From positions 434,001 to 498,000 of the forward strand of contig NZ_RBLJ01000003.1 in the NCBI RefSeq assembly GCF_003634575.1: a stretch of DNA of 64,000 nt. The letters are read 5' to 3'. Each line of letters opens with the position of its first letter. Position 1 is the stretch's first letter. Of the stretch, positions 42,320 to 56,836 are shown one piece after another. The stretch comes from Photorhabdus asymbiotica. GTDB taxonomy: Bacteria; Pseudomonadota; Gammaproteobacteria; Enterobacterales; Enterobacteriaceae. Below the pieces are notes generated by a model that ran no database searches, was not told where the DNA came from, and saw nothing but the letters and a program-made list of their open reading frames with translations. A program made the translations under genes and the position numbers.

Positions 42320-43486
42320 TCACTTTTTCTTTGGTAAGACCATTCTTAATAAGCCATAACCGGTCAGTGCTGCTACTGTTGAACCAATCAGAATCCCCAA
42401 GCGGGAATAAATACTGAAAGACTCACCAGCGCCTTCGAAAGCCAATCCTGAAATGAAGATAGACATCGTAAAACCGATGCCACAAAGAACGGAAACAGCA
42501 AATATCTGTTTAAGATTAATCTCTTGTGGCAGTTTAGCAAATCCCATTTTGACGGAAATATAGCTGAAAAGAAAAATTCCTAATGGCTTACCAAGAAACA
42601 AAGCCGCAGCAATACCTAACGGTAATATATTGATCAAACCATCCAAAGTCACTCCACTCAAGATGATTCCGGCATTAGCAAATGCAAATAATGGCAAAAT
42701 AAGATACGCCACCCAAGGATGCAATCCATGTTCAAGTGATTCAGATGGTGAATGACCATTTTGACCGCGTAAAGGAATAAGAAAACCAACAATGACTCCA
42801 GCCAAAGTTGCATGAACACCAGATTTCAGAATACAGACCCAAAGAATTAAACCAACAACCAAATAAGCTGATGTTTTTTCGACACCACGCCAATTCATCC
42901 AAATCAGCAAAGATATCATCACTACTGACAATCCAAGTGCCACTAAGGAAACTGTTTTGGTATAAAACAGAGCGATGATCACGATAACCCCCAGATCATC
43001 AATAATGGCTAATGCTAATAGGAAGACCTTGAGTTCAGTTGGTACTCGCTTAGCCAATAGCGCCATCACACCAAGAGCAAAAGCAATATCTGTTGCAGCA
43101 GGAATAGCCCATCCCTGACGGTTAAGCTCATCACTACCATTAAATAGCAGATATATCAGTGCTGGAGCAGCCATACCACCAATAGCGGCGACGACTGGAA
43201 ATACCGCTTTATCACGCCCTGTCAAAGAGCCTTCTAATAGTTCACGTTTAACTTCCAGTCCAACAATTAAAAAGAAGACAGCCATTAGGCCATCATTAAC
43301 CCACAACAATAAGGGTTTATTGATCTCCAGTGCCGAAAATTGTATGACCACTGGGATATTCAGAAATTGCTGATAAATACCCTGTAATGGCGAGTTTGCC
43401 ATTATCAATGCAATAATGGTCGCAATGATAAGAAGAAGCCCTCCAGCCGCTTCTAATTTCAGGAATTGACGAATAATTGCTGTCAA
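42320..43486 (-). CDS. nhaA: Na+/H+ antiporter NhaA
   Basis: Exchanges two protons for one sodium ion across the inner membrane. It has 388 residues, identical to E. coli, with about 12 transmembrane segments. The transport aspartates are the DD pair in [20 protein letters not shown] (about residues 163-164), preceded by the [18 protein letters not shown] helix. A long noncoding region and an ERIC lie upstream. Confidence 0.98.
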   Translation of the reverse strand: MTAIIRQFLKLEAAGGLLLIIATIIALIMANSPLQGIYQQFLNIPVVIQFSALEINKPLLLWVNDGLMAVFFLIVGLEVKRELLEGSLTGRDKAVFPVVAAIGGMAAPALIYLLFNGSDELNRQGWAIPAATDIAFALGVMALLAKRVPTELKVFLLALAIIDDLGVIVIIALFYTKTVSLVALGLSVVMISLLIWMNWRGVEKTSAYLVVGLILWVCILKSGVHATLAGVIVGFLIPLRGQNGHSPSESLEHGLHPWVAYLILPLFAFANAGIILSGVTLDGLINILPLGIAAALFLGKPLGIFLFSYISVKMGFAKLPQEINLKQIFAVSVLCGIGFTMSIFISGLAFEGAGESFSIYSRLGILIGSTVAALTGYGLLRMVLPKKK

Positions 43487-43744
43487 GATGATTAACCTCT
43501 GAAATTGATCGGATTATGCATAGTACTCCAAGTATGATTTCGAAAAAAATCGATTTTATAGCCGAAATAATTCGTCATAACCGATTTATTGGTGATCTGC
43601 ATCTCATAAAACGTAGATTATTAATTGGAGAGAAGTAGTCAAGTAACTTGCCTTTTTGAAGTTTCCACTTTAACTAAACGGGATGAATAGCAATAATGGA
43701 TGAAATGAAAAACAATAGAATAAGTCCAGAAAATCTGCACAAAA

Positions 43745-43768
43745 TATATTAAGAATATTCTTAATATA
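43745..43768. repeat. Perfect 24-bp palindrome abutting an ERIC
   Basis: The half-site TATATTAAGAAT is followed immediately by its exact complement. The last four bases are the TATA that begins the ERIC at 43765. On the minus strand TTTT follows, so it could act as an AT-rich terminator for the upstream PTS operon; otherwise it is a candidate protein site. Role unknown. Confidence 0.6.
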
Positions 43769-43891
43769 CCCTATGGATTTCAAGATGCATCGCGACGGCA
43801 AGGGAGCGAATCCCCGGGAGCATAGATAACTATGTGACCGGGGTGGGTGAGTGCAGCCAACAAAGAGGCAACTTGAAAGATAACAGGTATA
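43765..43891 (+). repeat. ERIC element (127 bp) between nhaA and the PTS gene
   Basis: Full-length ERIC from TATACCC to AGGTATA (one change in the right end), ATGCATCGCGACGG sub-family. It lies 23 bases beyond the end of the EIIBCA gene and would be transcribed by any read-through from it. Confidence 0.95.
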
Positions 43892-43914
43892 TACATAAAT
43901 TTTTAGGAAAACCC

Positions 43915-45762
43915 CTAATATTGATTAATGGTTAGTAAAGAACTTTTACCCCCTACAACCCATTTTTTATGAGCAGGAGTTATTGAACCATATTCTTCGC
44001 TATTAGTTACAATAACCGGAGATATCAATTGGATCTGATTCTCTTGAAGAAATTCAAGATCAAAATTAACTAATACGTCACCAGCAACCACTGTTTGTCC
44101 TTCTGCAACTTGCAAATCAAATCCCATTCCCTGCAAGCCTACGGTCTCGATACCAATATGAATTAATAACTCAACCCCTTGATCGGAAATTAAACCAACG
44201 GCATGTCCAGTCGGCGTAATCATTGAAACTTTACCACTAAAAGGCGCTTTAACCACACCTTCTGTCGGAATAATAGCAACACCATCACCAATAATTTTTT
44301 CAGAAAAAGTATCATCCGGTACACTTGAAAGAGGTTCAATTTTACCGGTCATAGGAGAAAGTAATTTAATCTTTTTAGCTTTCGAAAGATATGGATTTGC
44401 TGACATTATAGAATTAACATTGGATTCTAATTTCATTAATAAAGTCAGTATAAATGCAACTAAGAAACTACTGAAAATTCCAAACAAAATAAAAAGTAAG
44501 TTATGACTATCTTTTTGCACATAAAAAGGCAGTGACATCAATCCTGGTAGACTAAAAGCAAATATTTTCGCCGGAAAAATACCGACAATACATCCACCAA
44601 CAGCGCCGCCAATTAATGCAGCATAAAAAGGTTTTTTTAATTTAAGAGTAACACCATACATTGCGGGTTCAGTTATCCCTAAAAACGCAGAGAATGAAGA
44701 TGAATAAGCTAATGATTTCATCTGTCTATCTTTAATTTTAATTGCAACCGCCAATGTAGCACCGGCCTGGGCAATATTACTGATGAAACTGATTGGTAAT
44801 AACATAAAATCGTATCCGAGAGATTTAAAATTGGCAAAAACACTCGGTAAAAAAGCATAATGCATCCCTGTAATCACCAGAACAGGTATCATTCCTCCCA
44901 GCAATAATCCAGCAAGAGGACCAATGACAGAAAATAACATTACAAGCACATGTTCAAGATACAAGCCAATTTTATTTCCCAGTGGGCCAGCAATAATTAA
45001 TAAAATCGGCACAGAAATCAATAAAACCAATAATGGTGTCAGTACCATTTTTAATACCACTGGAATAAATCTATCTACCCATCTATGGATATAACCAAGT
45101 AACCAAACACCTAAGATAATTGGAATGACAGTATAGCCATAATTAATAACCGGAATAGAAATCCCAAATATATCAAAATATTCCCCACTAGAACTACCGA
45201 CAAGACCAGATAATGTTGAATAAATTAAAATACACGCCAACGTTGCAGCAATAAATTCATTCGTTTTAAATTTCCTTGCCGCCGAAAAAGCCAAAAGAAT
45301 AGGTAAGAAATACAGAGGTGCATCAAAAATAACATATAATAGTTTATACTCATTACTCTCTTCTGAAATCCAATTCATCGCGTTAAAAAAAATTAATCCG
45401 CCTTTCAGTAAACTAGCTCCTACAATTGCCGGTAATATGGGGAGAAATATACCTGCAATGATATCAAGCATGTTGCTAATAAAATTCTTTTTTGAATCAT
45501 CACGATTTTCTTCCACTTCTTTTAATTGCTTAATTATTTCATTAAATATTTCAATAACTCTATTACCAATAATGATTTGCAACTGTCCACAGTGAAAACG
45601 TGCCCCCATAACCCCTTGCATTCTCTTTATAGCGATAATATCTACTTTACTATCATCTATAATATCAAAACGCAATCTAGTAACACAATGCCAACTTTTA
45701 TTTACATTCCCTCCCCCTCCAATAAATCTAACAATATCTTTTGAAAAATCTTCATAATTCAT
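43915..45762 (-). CDS. PTS beta-glucoside-type permease EIIBCA
   Basis: Imports and phosphorylates a sugar, probably an aryl-beta-glucoside. It has 615 residues in BglF order. EIIB (1-85) carries the phospho-Cys at 26 in SWHCVTRLRFDI. EIIC (about 100-450) has some ten membrane segments and the GITEPAMYGVTLKLKKPFYA signature. EIIA (about 480-615) has the active histidine in ELLIHIGIETVGLQG. I chose the ATG at 45760-45762 because GGTGG precedes it and it aligns with the sister permease at 47173; an ATG at 45774 adds four residues. It lies 114 bases after the antiterminator gene. It is AT-richer than nearby core genes. Confidence 0.9.
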   Translation of the reverse strand: MNYEDFSKDIVRFIGGGGNVNKSWHCVTRLRFDIIDDSKVDIIAIKRMQGVMGARFHCGQLQIIIGNRVIEIFNEIIKQLKEVEENRDDSKKNFISNMLDIIAGIFLPILPAIVGASLLKGGLIFFNAMNWISEESNEYKLLYVIFDAPLYFLPILLAFSAARKFKTNEFIAATLACILIYSTLSGLVGSSSGEYFDIFGISIPVINYGYTVIPIILGVWLLGYIHRWVDRFIPVVLKMVLTPLLVLLISVPILLIIAGPLGNKIGLYLEHVLVMLFSVIGPLAGLLLGGMIPVLVITGMHYAFLPSVFANFKSLGYDFMLLPISFISNIAQAGATLAVAIKIKDRQMKSLAYSSSFSAFLGITEPAMYGVTLKLKKPFYAALIGGAVGGCIVGIFPAKIFAFSLPGLMSLPFYVQKDSHNLLFILFGIFSSFLVAFILTLLMKLESNVNSIMSANPYLSKAKKIKLLSPMTGKIEPLSSVPDDTFSEKIIGDGVAIIPTEGVVKAPFSGKVSMITPTGHAVGLISDQGVELLIHIGIETVGLQGMGFDLQVAEGQTVVAGDVLVNFDLEFLQENQIQLISPVIVTNSEEYGSITPAHKKWVVGGKSSLLTINQY

Positions 45763-45876
45763 TTTAACCACCATCTATAATTTATGAACATAAATATCAA
45801 CATAAATATAAATACATTACTCTCAGTTATTACTTAGGTTAATACCTGCCTACACATCCGCTTGATGATCCACGTG

Positions 45877-46731
45877 TTATGAATCTTTTGCCTTATAACT
45901 ATCATTGACCACCCGTTCTATATGAATAACCAAATAAATCAATTCATCATCGGGAACCTTCCACTGATATTTTTCTCTCAAATACTTAATTAGTTTTACT
46001 GCACAATTGTAACTTTTGAAGTATTTTTCTTCTATCAATTCTTGCAATGAAAAATCCATTTCAATAGTAGACGAATGATCATTATTATTTTGCCTGATTA
46101 AGAAATAGCGCAGATGAGTAATAAAACGAGAATAATTTACTGATGTTGGATCAAGGTTAACATGAAAATAATAGTGAATAAGTTTAACGGTTTTATTAAT
46201 TAAGTTCGTTAATTTTAAGGTATCCCCCATAGTTTGCCCTTCATATTGAGCATTAACAAAATGCAAAGCAATCAATGAAGCTTCTATCTGAGATAACGGT
46301 TGTTTAATCTGGTTATTAATATGGATAAGTGCCTGTTTACCAACTTCATACTCCAACGGGTAAAGATGCGGGATCTCCCATTGTAAGACATTACCAATCT
46401 GGTATCCTTTATTTACACGCTCAAATGCAAAACTTAAATGTTCTGATAACGTAATGAGTAATGAATCGTTAAGCGGTTTGGCAAGAAAATTTTTTCCTAT
46501 TGTGATAATTTGTTCTGTCAATTCTATAACTGAAACAGGGATGGTAGAAAGGATCTGACTTATCTTATAGTGCTTTTCAACAGTAAAAACTTTTGCAATA
46601 TCTTGAACATGCAACCTATCCCCTTTCTTCTTATTAAATCCTATCCCCTTATCCATGAGAATCATTTCGCTATTATTCTCATCAATAGCAAGAACCACAT
46701 TATTATTTATGAGTTTTATTATAGTTAACAA
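45877..46731 (-). CDS. BglG/LicT family transcriptional antiterminator
   Basis: An RNA-binding regulator of 284 residues. The N-terminal CAT domain (about 1-58) begins LTIIKLINNNVVLAIDENN and contains GIGFNKKKGDRLH. Two PRD domains follow (about 65-170 and 172-284), with paired regulatory histidines such as LSEHLSFAFERV and ALHFVNAQ in PRD1, and FITHLRYF and LVIHIERVV in PRD2. When its permease is busy transporting, it should dimerise, bind RAT RNA and prevent termination. The start appears to be a TTG (46729-46731) with AAGG upstream, an inefficient choice. A RAT-like site lies in its own leader. Confidence 0.93.
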   Translation of the reverse strand: MLTIIKLINNNVVLAIDENNSEMILMDKGIGFNKKKGDRLHVQDIAKVFTVEKHYKISQILSTIPVSVIELTEQIITIGKNFLAKPLNDSLLITLSEHLSFAFERVNKGYQIGNVLQWEIPHLYPLEYEVGKQALIHINNQIKQPLSQIEASLIALHFVNAQYEGQTMGDTLKLTNLINKTVKLIHYYFHVNLDPTSVNYSRFITHLRYFLIRQNNNDHSSTIEMDFSLQELIEEKYFKSYNCAVKLIKYLREKYQWKVPDDELIYLVIHIERVVNDSYKAKDS

Positions 46732-46800
46732 AAGATATACCTTACAGGATAAACCATTATCTGCACTAACCTATAGAATAGGCAAATACATCCGTGACTT

Positions 46801-46830
46801 GGTTGTGCCTGATCGAGTCAGTGACACTCC
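46801..46830 (-). promoter_or_regulatory. RAT-like antiterminator RNA site in the antiterminator gene's leader
   Basis: On the minus strand the 30-base block starts GGAGTGTCACTGA and ends TCAGGCACAACC, following the BglG/LicT target pattern GGnTTGTTACTGn...GCAGGCAAAACC. The stem is CTGA/TCAG with a five-base loop. A convincing terminator overlapping its 3' end is not visible. This suggests autoregulation of the gene at 45877-46731. Confidence 0.6.
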
Positions 46831-47017
46831 TGTACACTATATTCATATAGATATTTCATCCATCAGGCTAAGACATAATTTTTATAAAGTCAATGACACT
46901 GCAACGCCTCCAATTTATCTGCTGTATTTATGATAAGAATCACATTTTCGCCAAAATTAATACTAATAACTTGCAAGAACCATAAAGAGTAACTAGCTTC
47001 TAAATAACGATTAAATA

Positions 47018-47056
47018 GGCTTGTTACCGACTTAGCTGCTAATGTCGGGCAAAACC
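47018..47056 (+). promoter_or_regulatory. RAT antiterminator RNA site in the EIIBC operon leader
   Basis: It begins GGCTTGTTACCGAC and ends GTCGGGCAAAACC, a very good match to BglG/LicT target RNA. It is unusual in its apex: TTAG-CTG-CTAA adds a further short helix, making the element 39 bases instead of about 30. Its last six bases are also the first of the terminator stem at 47051, the mutually exclusive arrangement used in bgl, lic and sac systems. Confidence 0.85.
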
Positions 47057-47122
47057 TAATCCATCATCTACGATATATCCCTATTCCAGGGTTATTGAAG
47101 ATCATGGATTAGGTTTTTTTTT
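47051..47122 (+). terminator. Regulated leader terminator of the EIIBC operon
   Basis: AAAACCTAATCCAT (47051-47064) pairs exactly with ATGGATTAGGTTTT (47104-47117), followed by TTTTT. The loop is long and could hold its own small hairpin. Because its left arm is shared with the RAT site, antiterminator binding should prevent it from forming and allow transcription of the genes from 47173. Confidence 0.88.
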
Positions 47123-47157
47123 GACTTAAATTCGGCCTTTTGCTGTTTTCAACTTAA

Positions 47158-48621
<1,464 letters not shown>

Positions 48622-48683
48622 TTTAAACGTTGAGAGAAATAATCACATTAAGACGATATCTCTCAAGTTTAATAAATCATTAA

Positions 48684-51411
<2,728 letters not shown>

Positions 51412-51425
51412 TTTTCGGCCAGAGC

Positions 51426-51456
51426 AAAAAGTCCTCGTATAAAAACGAGGACTTTT
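51426..51456. terminator. Bidirectional terminator between the porin gene and dnaJ
   Basis: AAAAGTCCTCGT pairs with ACGAGGACTTTT around a six-base loop. A-runs and T-runs on both sides allow it to serve both convergent transcripts. Confidence 0.9.
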
Positions 51457-51510
51457 ATCAATAAGCTGAGCTACATTTAGCAATGCAACGCTACTATGGA
51501 GAGTCGAATA

Positions 51511-52641
51511 TTATTTGGTTAAATCATCAAAAAATTTCTTTACGCCATCGAAGAAGCTTTTAGAACGCGGACTATTGGTTTCTCCACCAGTACCACCTAA
51601 AGACTCACCCAATTCACGCAGTAATTCTTTCTGCCTTTCATTCAATTTAACCGGCGTTTCTACCACTACCCGGCACAACAAATCCCCTTGGGCTCCACCA
51701 CGAATAGATTTAACACCTTTACCTTTCATGCGGAACATTTTACCTGTCTGTGTTTCAGCAGGTACTTTCAGTTTCACACGACCATCAAGCGTTGGTACTT
51801 CAATTTCTCCACCCAGCGCTGCCATTGCAAAGTTAACTGGCACTTCGCAATAAAGATTATTTTCTTCACGCTCAAAGATATGGTGCCGTTTCACCTGTAC
51901 CTGAACGTACAAGTCACCAGCTGGTGCACCATTGCTACCCGCTTCACCCTCACCACTCAGACGAACACGGTCACCGGTGTCCACACCAGCCGGGATTTTA
52001 ACAGACAATGTCTTATATTTTTCAACACGCCCATGACCACGACACTTATTACAAGAATCTTTAATGATCTGACCACGGCCATGACAGTGTGGACAAGGCT
52101 GCTGAACAGTAAAGAAGCCCTGGCGCATATGAACTTGACCCGCACCTTGACAGGTTGAACAGGTTACAGGACTGGTTCCGGCTTTCGCACCACTACCATG
52201 ACATGCATCACAGGTTTCCAGCGTCGGGATACGGATCTCTTTGGTTACACCACGAACCGCTTCTTCCAGCGTCAGTTCCATGCTGTAACGTAAATCAGCA
52301 CCACGGCTTTGGCGCTGTTGACGGCGACCACCACCGAAAATATCACCGAACACATCACCAAAGATATCACTGAAATCAGCACCACCACCAAAACCGCCGC
52401 CACCCATGCCGCCTTGTTCAAAAGCAGCATGACCATACTGGTCATAAGCAGCGCGTTTCTGATCATCAGTCAGAATTTCGTAAGCTTCTTTAACTTCTTT
52501 GAATTTACTTTCTGCATCTTTATCACCCTGATTACGATCGGGGTGATATTTCATTGCCAGTCGCTTATAAGCTTTCTTAATCTCTTTTTCGTCCGCTGTT
52601 TTGGAAACGCCCAAAACCTCGTAACAGTCTCTCTTTGCCAT
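51511..52641 (-). CDS. dnaJ: Chaperone protein DnaJ
   Basis: The DnaK co-chaperone that delivers substrates and stimulates ATP hydrolysis. It has 376 residues, as in E. coli. The J domain (1-70) has [14 protein letters not shown] Gly/Phe-rich linker follows ([14 protein letters not shown]). The zinc domain (about 130-210) has four CxxCxGxG repeats: [24 protein letters not shown] and CNKCRGHG. The C-terminal substrate domain ends near FDDLTK. It is downstream of dnaK, and both are expected to rise in heat shock. Confidence 0.98.
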   Translation of the reverse strand: MAKRDCYEVLGVSKTADEKEIKKAYKRLAMKYHPDRNQGDKDAESKFKEVKEAYEILTDDQKRAAYDQYGHAAFEQGGMGGGGFGGGADFSDIFGDVFGDIFGGGRRQQRQSRGADLRYSMELTLEEAVRGVTKEIRIPTLETCDACHGSGAKAGTSPVTCSTCQGAGQVHMRQGFFTVQQPCPHCHGRGQIIKDSCNKCRGHGRVEKYKTLSVKIPAGVDTGDRVRLSGEGEAGSNGAPAGDLYVQVQVKRHHIFEREENNLYCEVPVNFAMAALGGEIEVPTLDGRVKLKVPAETQTGKMFRMKGKGVKSIRGGAQGDLLCRVVVETPVKLNERQKELLRELGESLGGTGGETNSPRSKSFFDGVKKFFDDLTK

Positions 52642-52666
52642 CTCTTATTTTACCCTTAACATGCGC

Positions 52667-52729
52667 GCACGGGCGCAGAGTTCCCTCAACGCCCGTGCCG
52701 GTTAATCAGCAACAGCTGTCATAGCTGTT
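52667..52729 (-). other. Two hairpins in the dnaK-dnaJ intergenic region
   Basis: GCACGGGCG (52667-52675) pairs with CGCCCGTGC (52690-52698), and AACAGCT (52711-52717) pairs with AGCTGTT (52723-52729). Neither is followed by a T-run on the minus strand, so they look like mRNA-stabilising or partial-attenuation structures that set the dnaK to dnaJ ratio. That role is inferred. Confidence 0.55.
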
Positions 52730-52749
52730 ACCGCGCCCGCTAAGGGCAA

Positions 52750-54660
52750 TTATTTTTTGTCTTTCACTTCTTCGAATTCAGCGTCTACAACGTCGTCATC
52801 TTTTTTCGCACTATCACCAGCATCTGCTGCACCACCAGCCTGAGCCTGCTGCTGAGCAATTTCTAACAGCTTAGCGGAAGCCTGCACCAGAGCCTGAATT
52901 TTCGCTTCGATATCAGCTTTATCTTCGCCTTTAGCCACTTTTTCCAACTCAGCCACAGCGCTTTCAATAGCTGTTTTATCTTCCGCTGGCAGTTTTTCAC
53001 CTGCTTCTTCTACTTGCTTACGCGTGCCGTGAACCAGTTGATCTGCCTGGTTACGGACCTGTACCAACTCTTCAAACTTACGATCAGATTCCGCGTTAGC
53101 TTCTGCATCACGAACCATCCGTTGAATTTCTTCCTCATTCAGACCAGAAGAAGCTTTGATAGTGATCTGCTGTTCGCGGCCACTATTTTTGTCTTTAGCA
53201 GACACATGCAGAATACCATCAGCATCAATGTCAAAAGTCACTTCAATCTGAGGCATACCACGAGGTGCTGGCTGAATACCATCCAAGTTAAACTGACCCA
53301 GAGATTTGTTATCACCGGCACGTTTACGTTCACCTTGCAACACATGGATAGTTACCGCTGCTTGGTTATCCTCTGCTGTAGAGAACACCTGGCTGTGTTT
53401 GGTTGGGATTGTGGTATTTTTCGCAATAAGGGAAGTCATCACGCCACCCATTGTTTCGATACCCAGAGACAGAGGCGTTACATCCAACAACAGCACGTCT
53501 TTTACATCACCAGCCAGAACACCGCCCTGTACTGCCGCGCCCATGGCTACCGCTTCGTCAGGGTTCACGTCTTTACGTGGCTCTTTACCGAAGAAATCAG
53601 CAACCACTTTCTGAACCATTGGCATACGGGTCTGACCACCCACCAAAATCACATCGTTCACATCAGAAACTGACAAACCAGCATCTTGCAATGCAACTCT
53701 CACCGGTTCCATAGAACGTTTAACCAGATCTTCTACCAGTGACTCCAGTTTCGCACGGGTCACTTTGATGTTCATGTGCTTAGGACCGGTTGCATCAGCC
53801 GTGATGTATGGCAGGTTAACGTCGGTCTGTTGAGCAGAAGAAAGTTCAATTTTCGCTTTTTCTGCTGCTTCTTTCAGACGCTGCATTGCCAGCGGGTCAT
53901 TACGTAGATCAATGCCTTGCTCTTTCTTAAATTCGTCAACCAGATAGTTGATCATACGGCTATCGAAGTCTTCACCACCCAAGTGAGTATCACCGTTGGT
54001 TGCAAGAACTTCATACGTTTTTTCGCCGTCAACTTCATCAATTTCAATAATAGAAATATCGAAAGTACCACCACCAAGGTCATAAACTGCGATAGTACGG
54101 TTACCAACTTCTCTGTCCAAGCCATAAGCCAGTGCAGCCGCAGTTGGCTCGTTGATAATACGTTTTACTTCCAGACCAGCGATACGGCCTGCATCTTTTG
54201 TTGCCTGACGCTGAGCATCGTTAAAATATGCAGGTACAGTGATTACCGCTTCAGTTACCGGCTCACCCAAATAATCTTCAGCTGTTTTCTTCATTTTTTT
54301 CAGAACTTCAGCAGAAACCTGAGGAGGAGCCATTTTCTGGTCTTTCACTTCCAGCCATGCGTCACCGTTATCTGCCGCAATGATTTTGTATGGCATGATA
54401 GCTACGTCGCGTTGTGCTTCTTCGTCCTGAAAACGACGACCAATCAAACGCTTAATAGCAAACAGCGTATTTTGCGGGTTAGTAACAGCCTGACGTTTAG
54501 CCGGTTGACCAACCAGAGTTTCACCATCCTGGGTATAGGCAATGATGGAAGGGGTTGTACGATCACCTTCGCTGTTTTCTAATACACGCGCTGTCGTGCC
54601 ATCCATAATAGCTACACAAGAGTTGGTAGTTCCCAGGTCGATACCAATAATTTTACCCAT
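52750..54660 (-). CDS. dnaK: Chaperone protein DnaK (Hsp70)
   Basis: The main ATP-dependent folding chaperone. It has 636 residues (E. coli 638). The ATPase domain starts [20 protein letters not shown] and includes the phosphate loop [16 protein letters not shown] and hinge [14 protein letters not shown]. The substrate domain from about residue 390 has [17 protein letters not shown]. The C-terminal lid ends with an acidic EEVKDKK tail. A sigma-32 promoter lies about 165 bases upstream. Confidence 0.98.
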   Translation of the reverse strand: MGKIIGIDLGTTNSCVAIMDGTTARVLENSEGDRTTPSIIAYTQDGETLVGQPAKRQAVTNPQNTLFAIKRLIGRRFQDEEAQRDVAIMPYKIIAADNGDAWLEVKDQKMAPPQVSAEVLKKMKKTAEDYLGEPVTEAVITVPAYFNDAQRQATKDAGRIAGLEVKRIINEPTAAALAYGLDREVGNRTIAVYDLGGGTFDISIIEIDEVDGEKTYEVLATNGDTHLGGEDFDSRMINYLVDEFKKEQGIDLRNDPLAMQRLKEAAEKAKIELSSAQQTDVNLPYITADATGPKHMNIKVTRAKLESLVEDLVKRSMEPVRVALQDAGLSVSDVNDVILVGGQTRMPMVQKVVADFFGKEPRKDVNPDEAVAMGAAVQGGVLAGDVKDVLLLDVTPLSLGIETMGGVMTSLIAKNTTIPTKHSQVFSTAEDNQAAVTIHVLQGERKRAGDNKSLGQFNLDGIQPAPRGMPQIEVTFDIDADGILHVSAKDKNSGREQQITIKASSGLNEEEIQRMVRDAEANAESDRKFEELVQVRNQADQLVHGTRKQVEEAGEKLPAEDKTAIESAVAELEKVAKGEDKADIEAKIQALVQASAKLLEIAQQQAQAGGAADAGDSAKKDDDVVDAEFEEVKDKK

Positions 54661-54822
54661 CTAAACGCCTCCACAAGAAATTCGTAATCAGTCAAGTTGC
54701 TAATCAATATGAGGATAAGTGTCTGCTTTTCAATGGCACCTATTTTTATGCCTCTATGCGATCCCTCACTTTTGCTTATATACATCAGCTGTATAGAACA
54801 GCGACTAGCAACTGCGGTTGAT

Positions 54823-54859
54823 TATAAGATGGGGCCGTTAAAACCAGCATCAAGGGGGG
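54823..54859 (-). promoter_or_regulatory. Sigma-32 (heat-shock) promoter of dnaKJ
   Basis: On the minus strand CCCCCTTGATG serves as the -35 and GGCCCCATCTTAT as the -10, separated as in the sigma-32 consensus (CTTGAAA with CCCCATnT). The E. coli dnaK P1 promoter has the same CCCCTTGATG and CCCCATTTA elements, so heat-shock control of dnaK and dnaJ is well supported. Confidence 0.88.
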
Positions 54860-54967
54860 AAGCGAAAAAAAACCTTTTTATTATTTCACAGGTCATTGTT
54901 TCCTTGCTGACAGATCATTATGATTCGCCACCTTTGCTATTTATTACGATTTTCTTTCAGAGGACTT

Positions 54968-55537
54968 ATGAGCACTAATCAGTTGGCAAATCCCGGCCCT
55001 TTAGGTTTGATGGGATTCGGCATGACAACCATTCTGCTTAATCTGCATAACGCAGGTTTCTTTCCACTGGCATCAGTTATTCTGAGCATGGGCATTTTTT
55101 ATGGCGGCCTGGCTCAAGTCGTTGCGGGACTTTTTGAATACAAGAAAGGCAATACTTTTGCCGCAACCGCTTTCACCTCTTATGGACTGTTTTGGCTCAG
55201 TCTGGTCGGGTTGTTATTCCTGCCCAAAATGGGACTAGCAGAAGCCACCAGCAACCAGTATTTAGCGGTATATCTTGGTCTGTGGGGTATTTTTACTCTG
55301 TTTATGTTCTTTGGCACCTTTAAGACTAACCGAGTACTACAATTTATCTTCGGTGGCCTAACACTGCTATTTACTTTGTTAGCTATCGGAAACTTTACCG
55401 GAAACACAGCTCTTCTAACTATTGCCGGTTATGAAGGGATAATTTGTGGTGCCAGTGCATTTTATCTAGCAATGGCAGAAGTGCTGAATGAGCAATATGG
55501 CCGCACTATTCTGCCAATTGGCGAAATAAAACAGTAA
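54968..55537 (+). CDS. satP: Acetate/succinate-proton symporter SatP
   Basis: A 189-residue GPR1/FUN34/YaaH membrane transporter with six hydrophobic segments. The signature [20 protein letters not shown] opens the protein, and [20 protein letters not shown] and [16 protein letters not shown] are also conserved. I used the ATG at 54968 ([13 protein letters not shown]) with AGAGGA upstream; an upstream ATG at 54920 adds 16 unconserved residues. Its position divergent from dnaK matches E. coli. Confidence 0.95.
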   Translation: MSTNQLANPGPLGLMGFGMTTILLNLHNAGFFPLASVILSMGIFYGGLAQVVAGLFEYKKGNTFAATAFTSYGLFWLSLVGLLFLPKMGLAEATSNQYLAVYLGLWGIFTLFMFFGTFKTNRVLQFIFGGLTLLFTLLAIGNFTGNTALLTIAGYEGIICGASAFYLAMAEVLNEQYGRTILPIGEIKQ

Positions 55538-55548
55538 TAAACTGGGTT

Positions 55549-55581
55549 GGAAGAGGGAAAGTTTTTTCGGACCCCTCTTCC
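55549..55581. terminator. Hairpin between satP and galK
   Basis: GGAAGAGGG pairs with CCCTCTTCC around a 15-base loop containing TTTTTT. It lies between convergent satP and galK; no T-run follows the stem, so efficiency is uncertain. Confidence 0.5.
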
Positions 55582-55616
55582 CGTCCAATAATATATTGCC
55601 GTTTAAGCATCTGCTA

Positions 55617-56774
55617 TTACATTGCCACCGAGCCTGAACCATCCGAAGCTTGGCACACATAAATAGTTTCTTTCAGACCTGACGATGCAAAATAGTGTTG
55701 TTCAACCGTAGCTTTAACAACATCAACCAATGTTTTTGGCACCAAAGCAACGACACAACCACCGAACCCACCTCCAGTCATTCTCACTCCACCCTGTTTA
55801 CCAATGGCTTGCTTCACAATATCAACCAAGACATCGATTTCAGGAACAGTAATTTCAAAGTCATCACGCATCGATTGATGTGATTGCGCCATAAGTTCTG
55901 CGATGAATGGCATATCACCCTCTGCTAACGCTTTTGCTGCCAGAAGCGTACGTTCATTTTCTTTAATGACATGGCGTGCACGTTTAGCCACTATATCATC
56001 AAGCTCAGCGCGACGTTTTTCAAATTCATCTAATGTCACATCCCGCAAAGCTTTAACACCAAATAATGCCGCTGCTTGTTCGCATTGAACCCGACGGATA
56101 TTATATTCACTACCAACCAATTCCCGTTTTTTATTTGAGTTAATAATCATAACCGCTATATCTTTGGGCATAGATACAGCCTGTATAATTAAATGCCGAC
56201 AATCAATTAATAACGCATGATGCTCTTTACCTTCTGCTGAAATTAATTGATCCATAATGCCACAATGACAGCCCACAAATTCATTTTCAGCCTGCTGCCC
56301 ATTTAACGCAATTTCCGTTTGGCTCATCTCTAAGTGGTAAAGGGTTTTAAATGTTTGACCAATCACCGTTTCCAGTGCAGCTGATGAACTCAACCCAGCC
56401 CCTTGCGGTACATTACCAGTCACCACAATATCTGCCCCTTTAAATAGATATCCTCGACTGAGCAGACATTTTACAACACCGCGAATATAATTAGCCCACA
56501 TATTACTTTCGTGCAATGTAATCGATTGACTAATATCAAATTCATCTAACTGATTATCATAATTAACTGAGACAACACGAACAATATAATCCTCACGTTT
56601 CGTCGCAGCAGCAACAATTTGGTAATTAATAGCACATGGCAATACGAAACCATCATTATAATCAGTATGTTCACCAATCAAATTGACCCGACCCGGCGCT
56701 TGAATAATATGTGTCGGTGTATAATGGAATATCGAATCAAAAACATCTTTAACACGATTAATTAAAGTTTTCAT
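55617..56774 (-). CDS. galK: Galactokinase
   Basis: Phosphorylates galactose to galactose-1-phosphate, the first Leloir step. It has 385 residues (E. coli 382). The GHMP kinase signature [20 protein letters not shown] is near residue 26, the phosphate-binding loop [16 protein letters not shown] near residue 125, and the third motif [19 protein letters not shown] is C-terminal. It follows galT in the same direction. galE and galM are not next to it. Confidence 0.97.
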   Translation of the reverse strand: MKTLINRVKDVFDSIFHYTPTHIIQAPGRVNLIGEHTDYNDGFVLPCAINYQIVAAATKREDYIVRVVSVNYDNQLDEFDISQSITLHESNMWANYIRGVVKCLLSRGYLFKGADIVVTGNVPQGAGLSSSAALETVIGQTFKTLYHLEMSQTEIALNGQQAENEFVGCHCGIMDQLISAEGKEHHALLIDCRHLIIQAVSMPKDIAVMIINSNKKRELVGSEYNIRRVQCEQAAALFGVKALRDVTLDEFEKRRAELDDIVAKRARHVIKENERTLLAAKALAEGDMPFIAELMAQSHQSMRDDFEITVPEIDVLVDIVKQAIGKQGGVRMTGGGFGGCVVALVPKTLVDVVKATVEQHYFASSGLKETIYVCQASDGSGSVAM

Positions 56775-56836
56775 GGTGTTATTCTCAAATATGCCATTAG
56801 CAACAAATACTGTTAATAAAAAATCGCGCCCGATTA

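Noticed and set aside
45763-45876. A third RAT site between the antiterminator and EIIBCA genes
   Set aside because: A GGCAGGTATTAACC segment on the minus strand faintly resembles the 3' half of a RAT, but the 5' half and a matching terminator are missing.
46655-46933. 92-codon plus-strand ORF over the start of the antiterminator gene
   Set aside because: It overlaps the well-supported minus-strand gene and its RAT-bearing leader, and its translation has no recognisable features.
53014-53673. 219-codon plus-strand ORF opposite dnaK
   Set aside because: It is antisense to the conserved dnaK coding region, with no ribosome site or recognised family; long shadow ORFs opposite dnaK are common because of its codon use.
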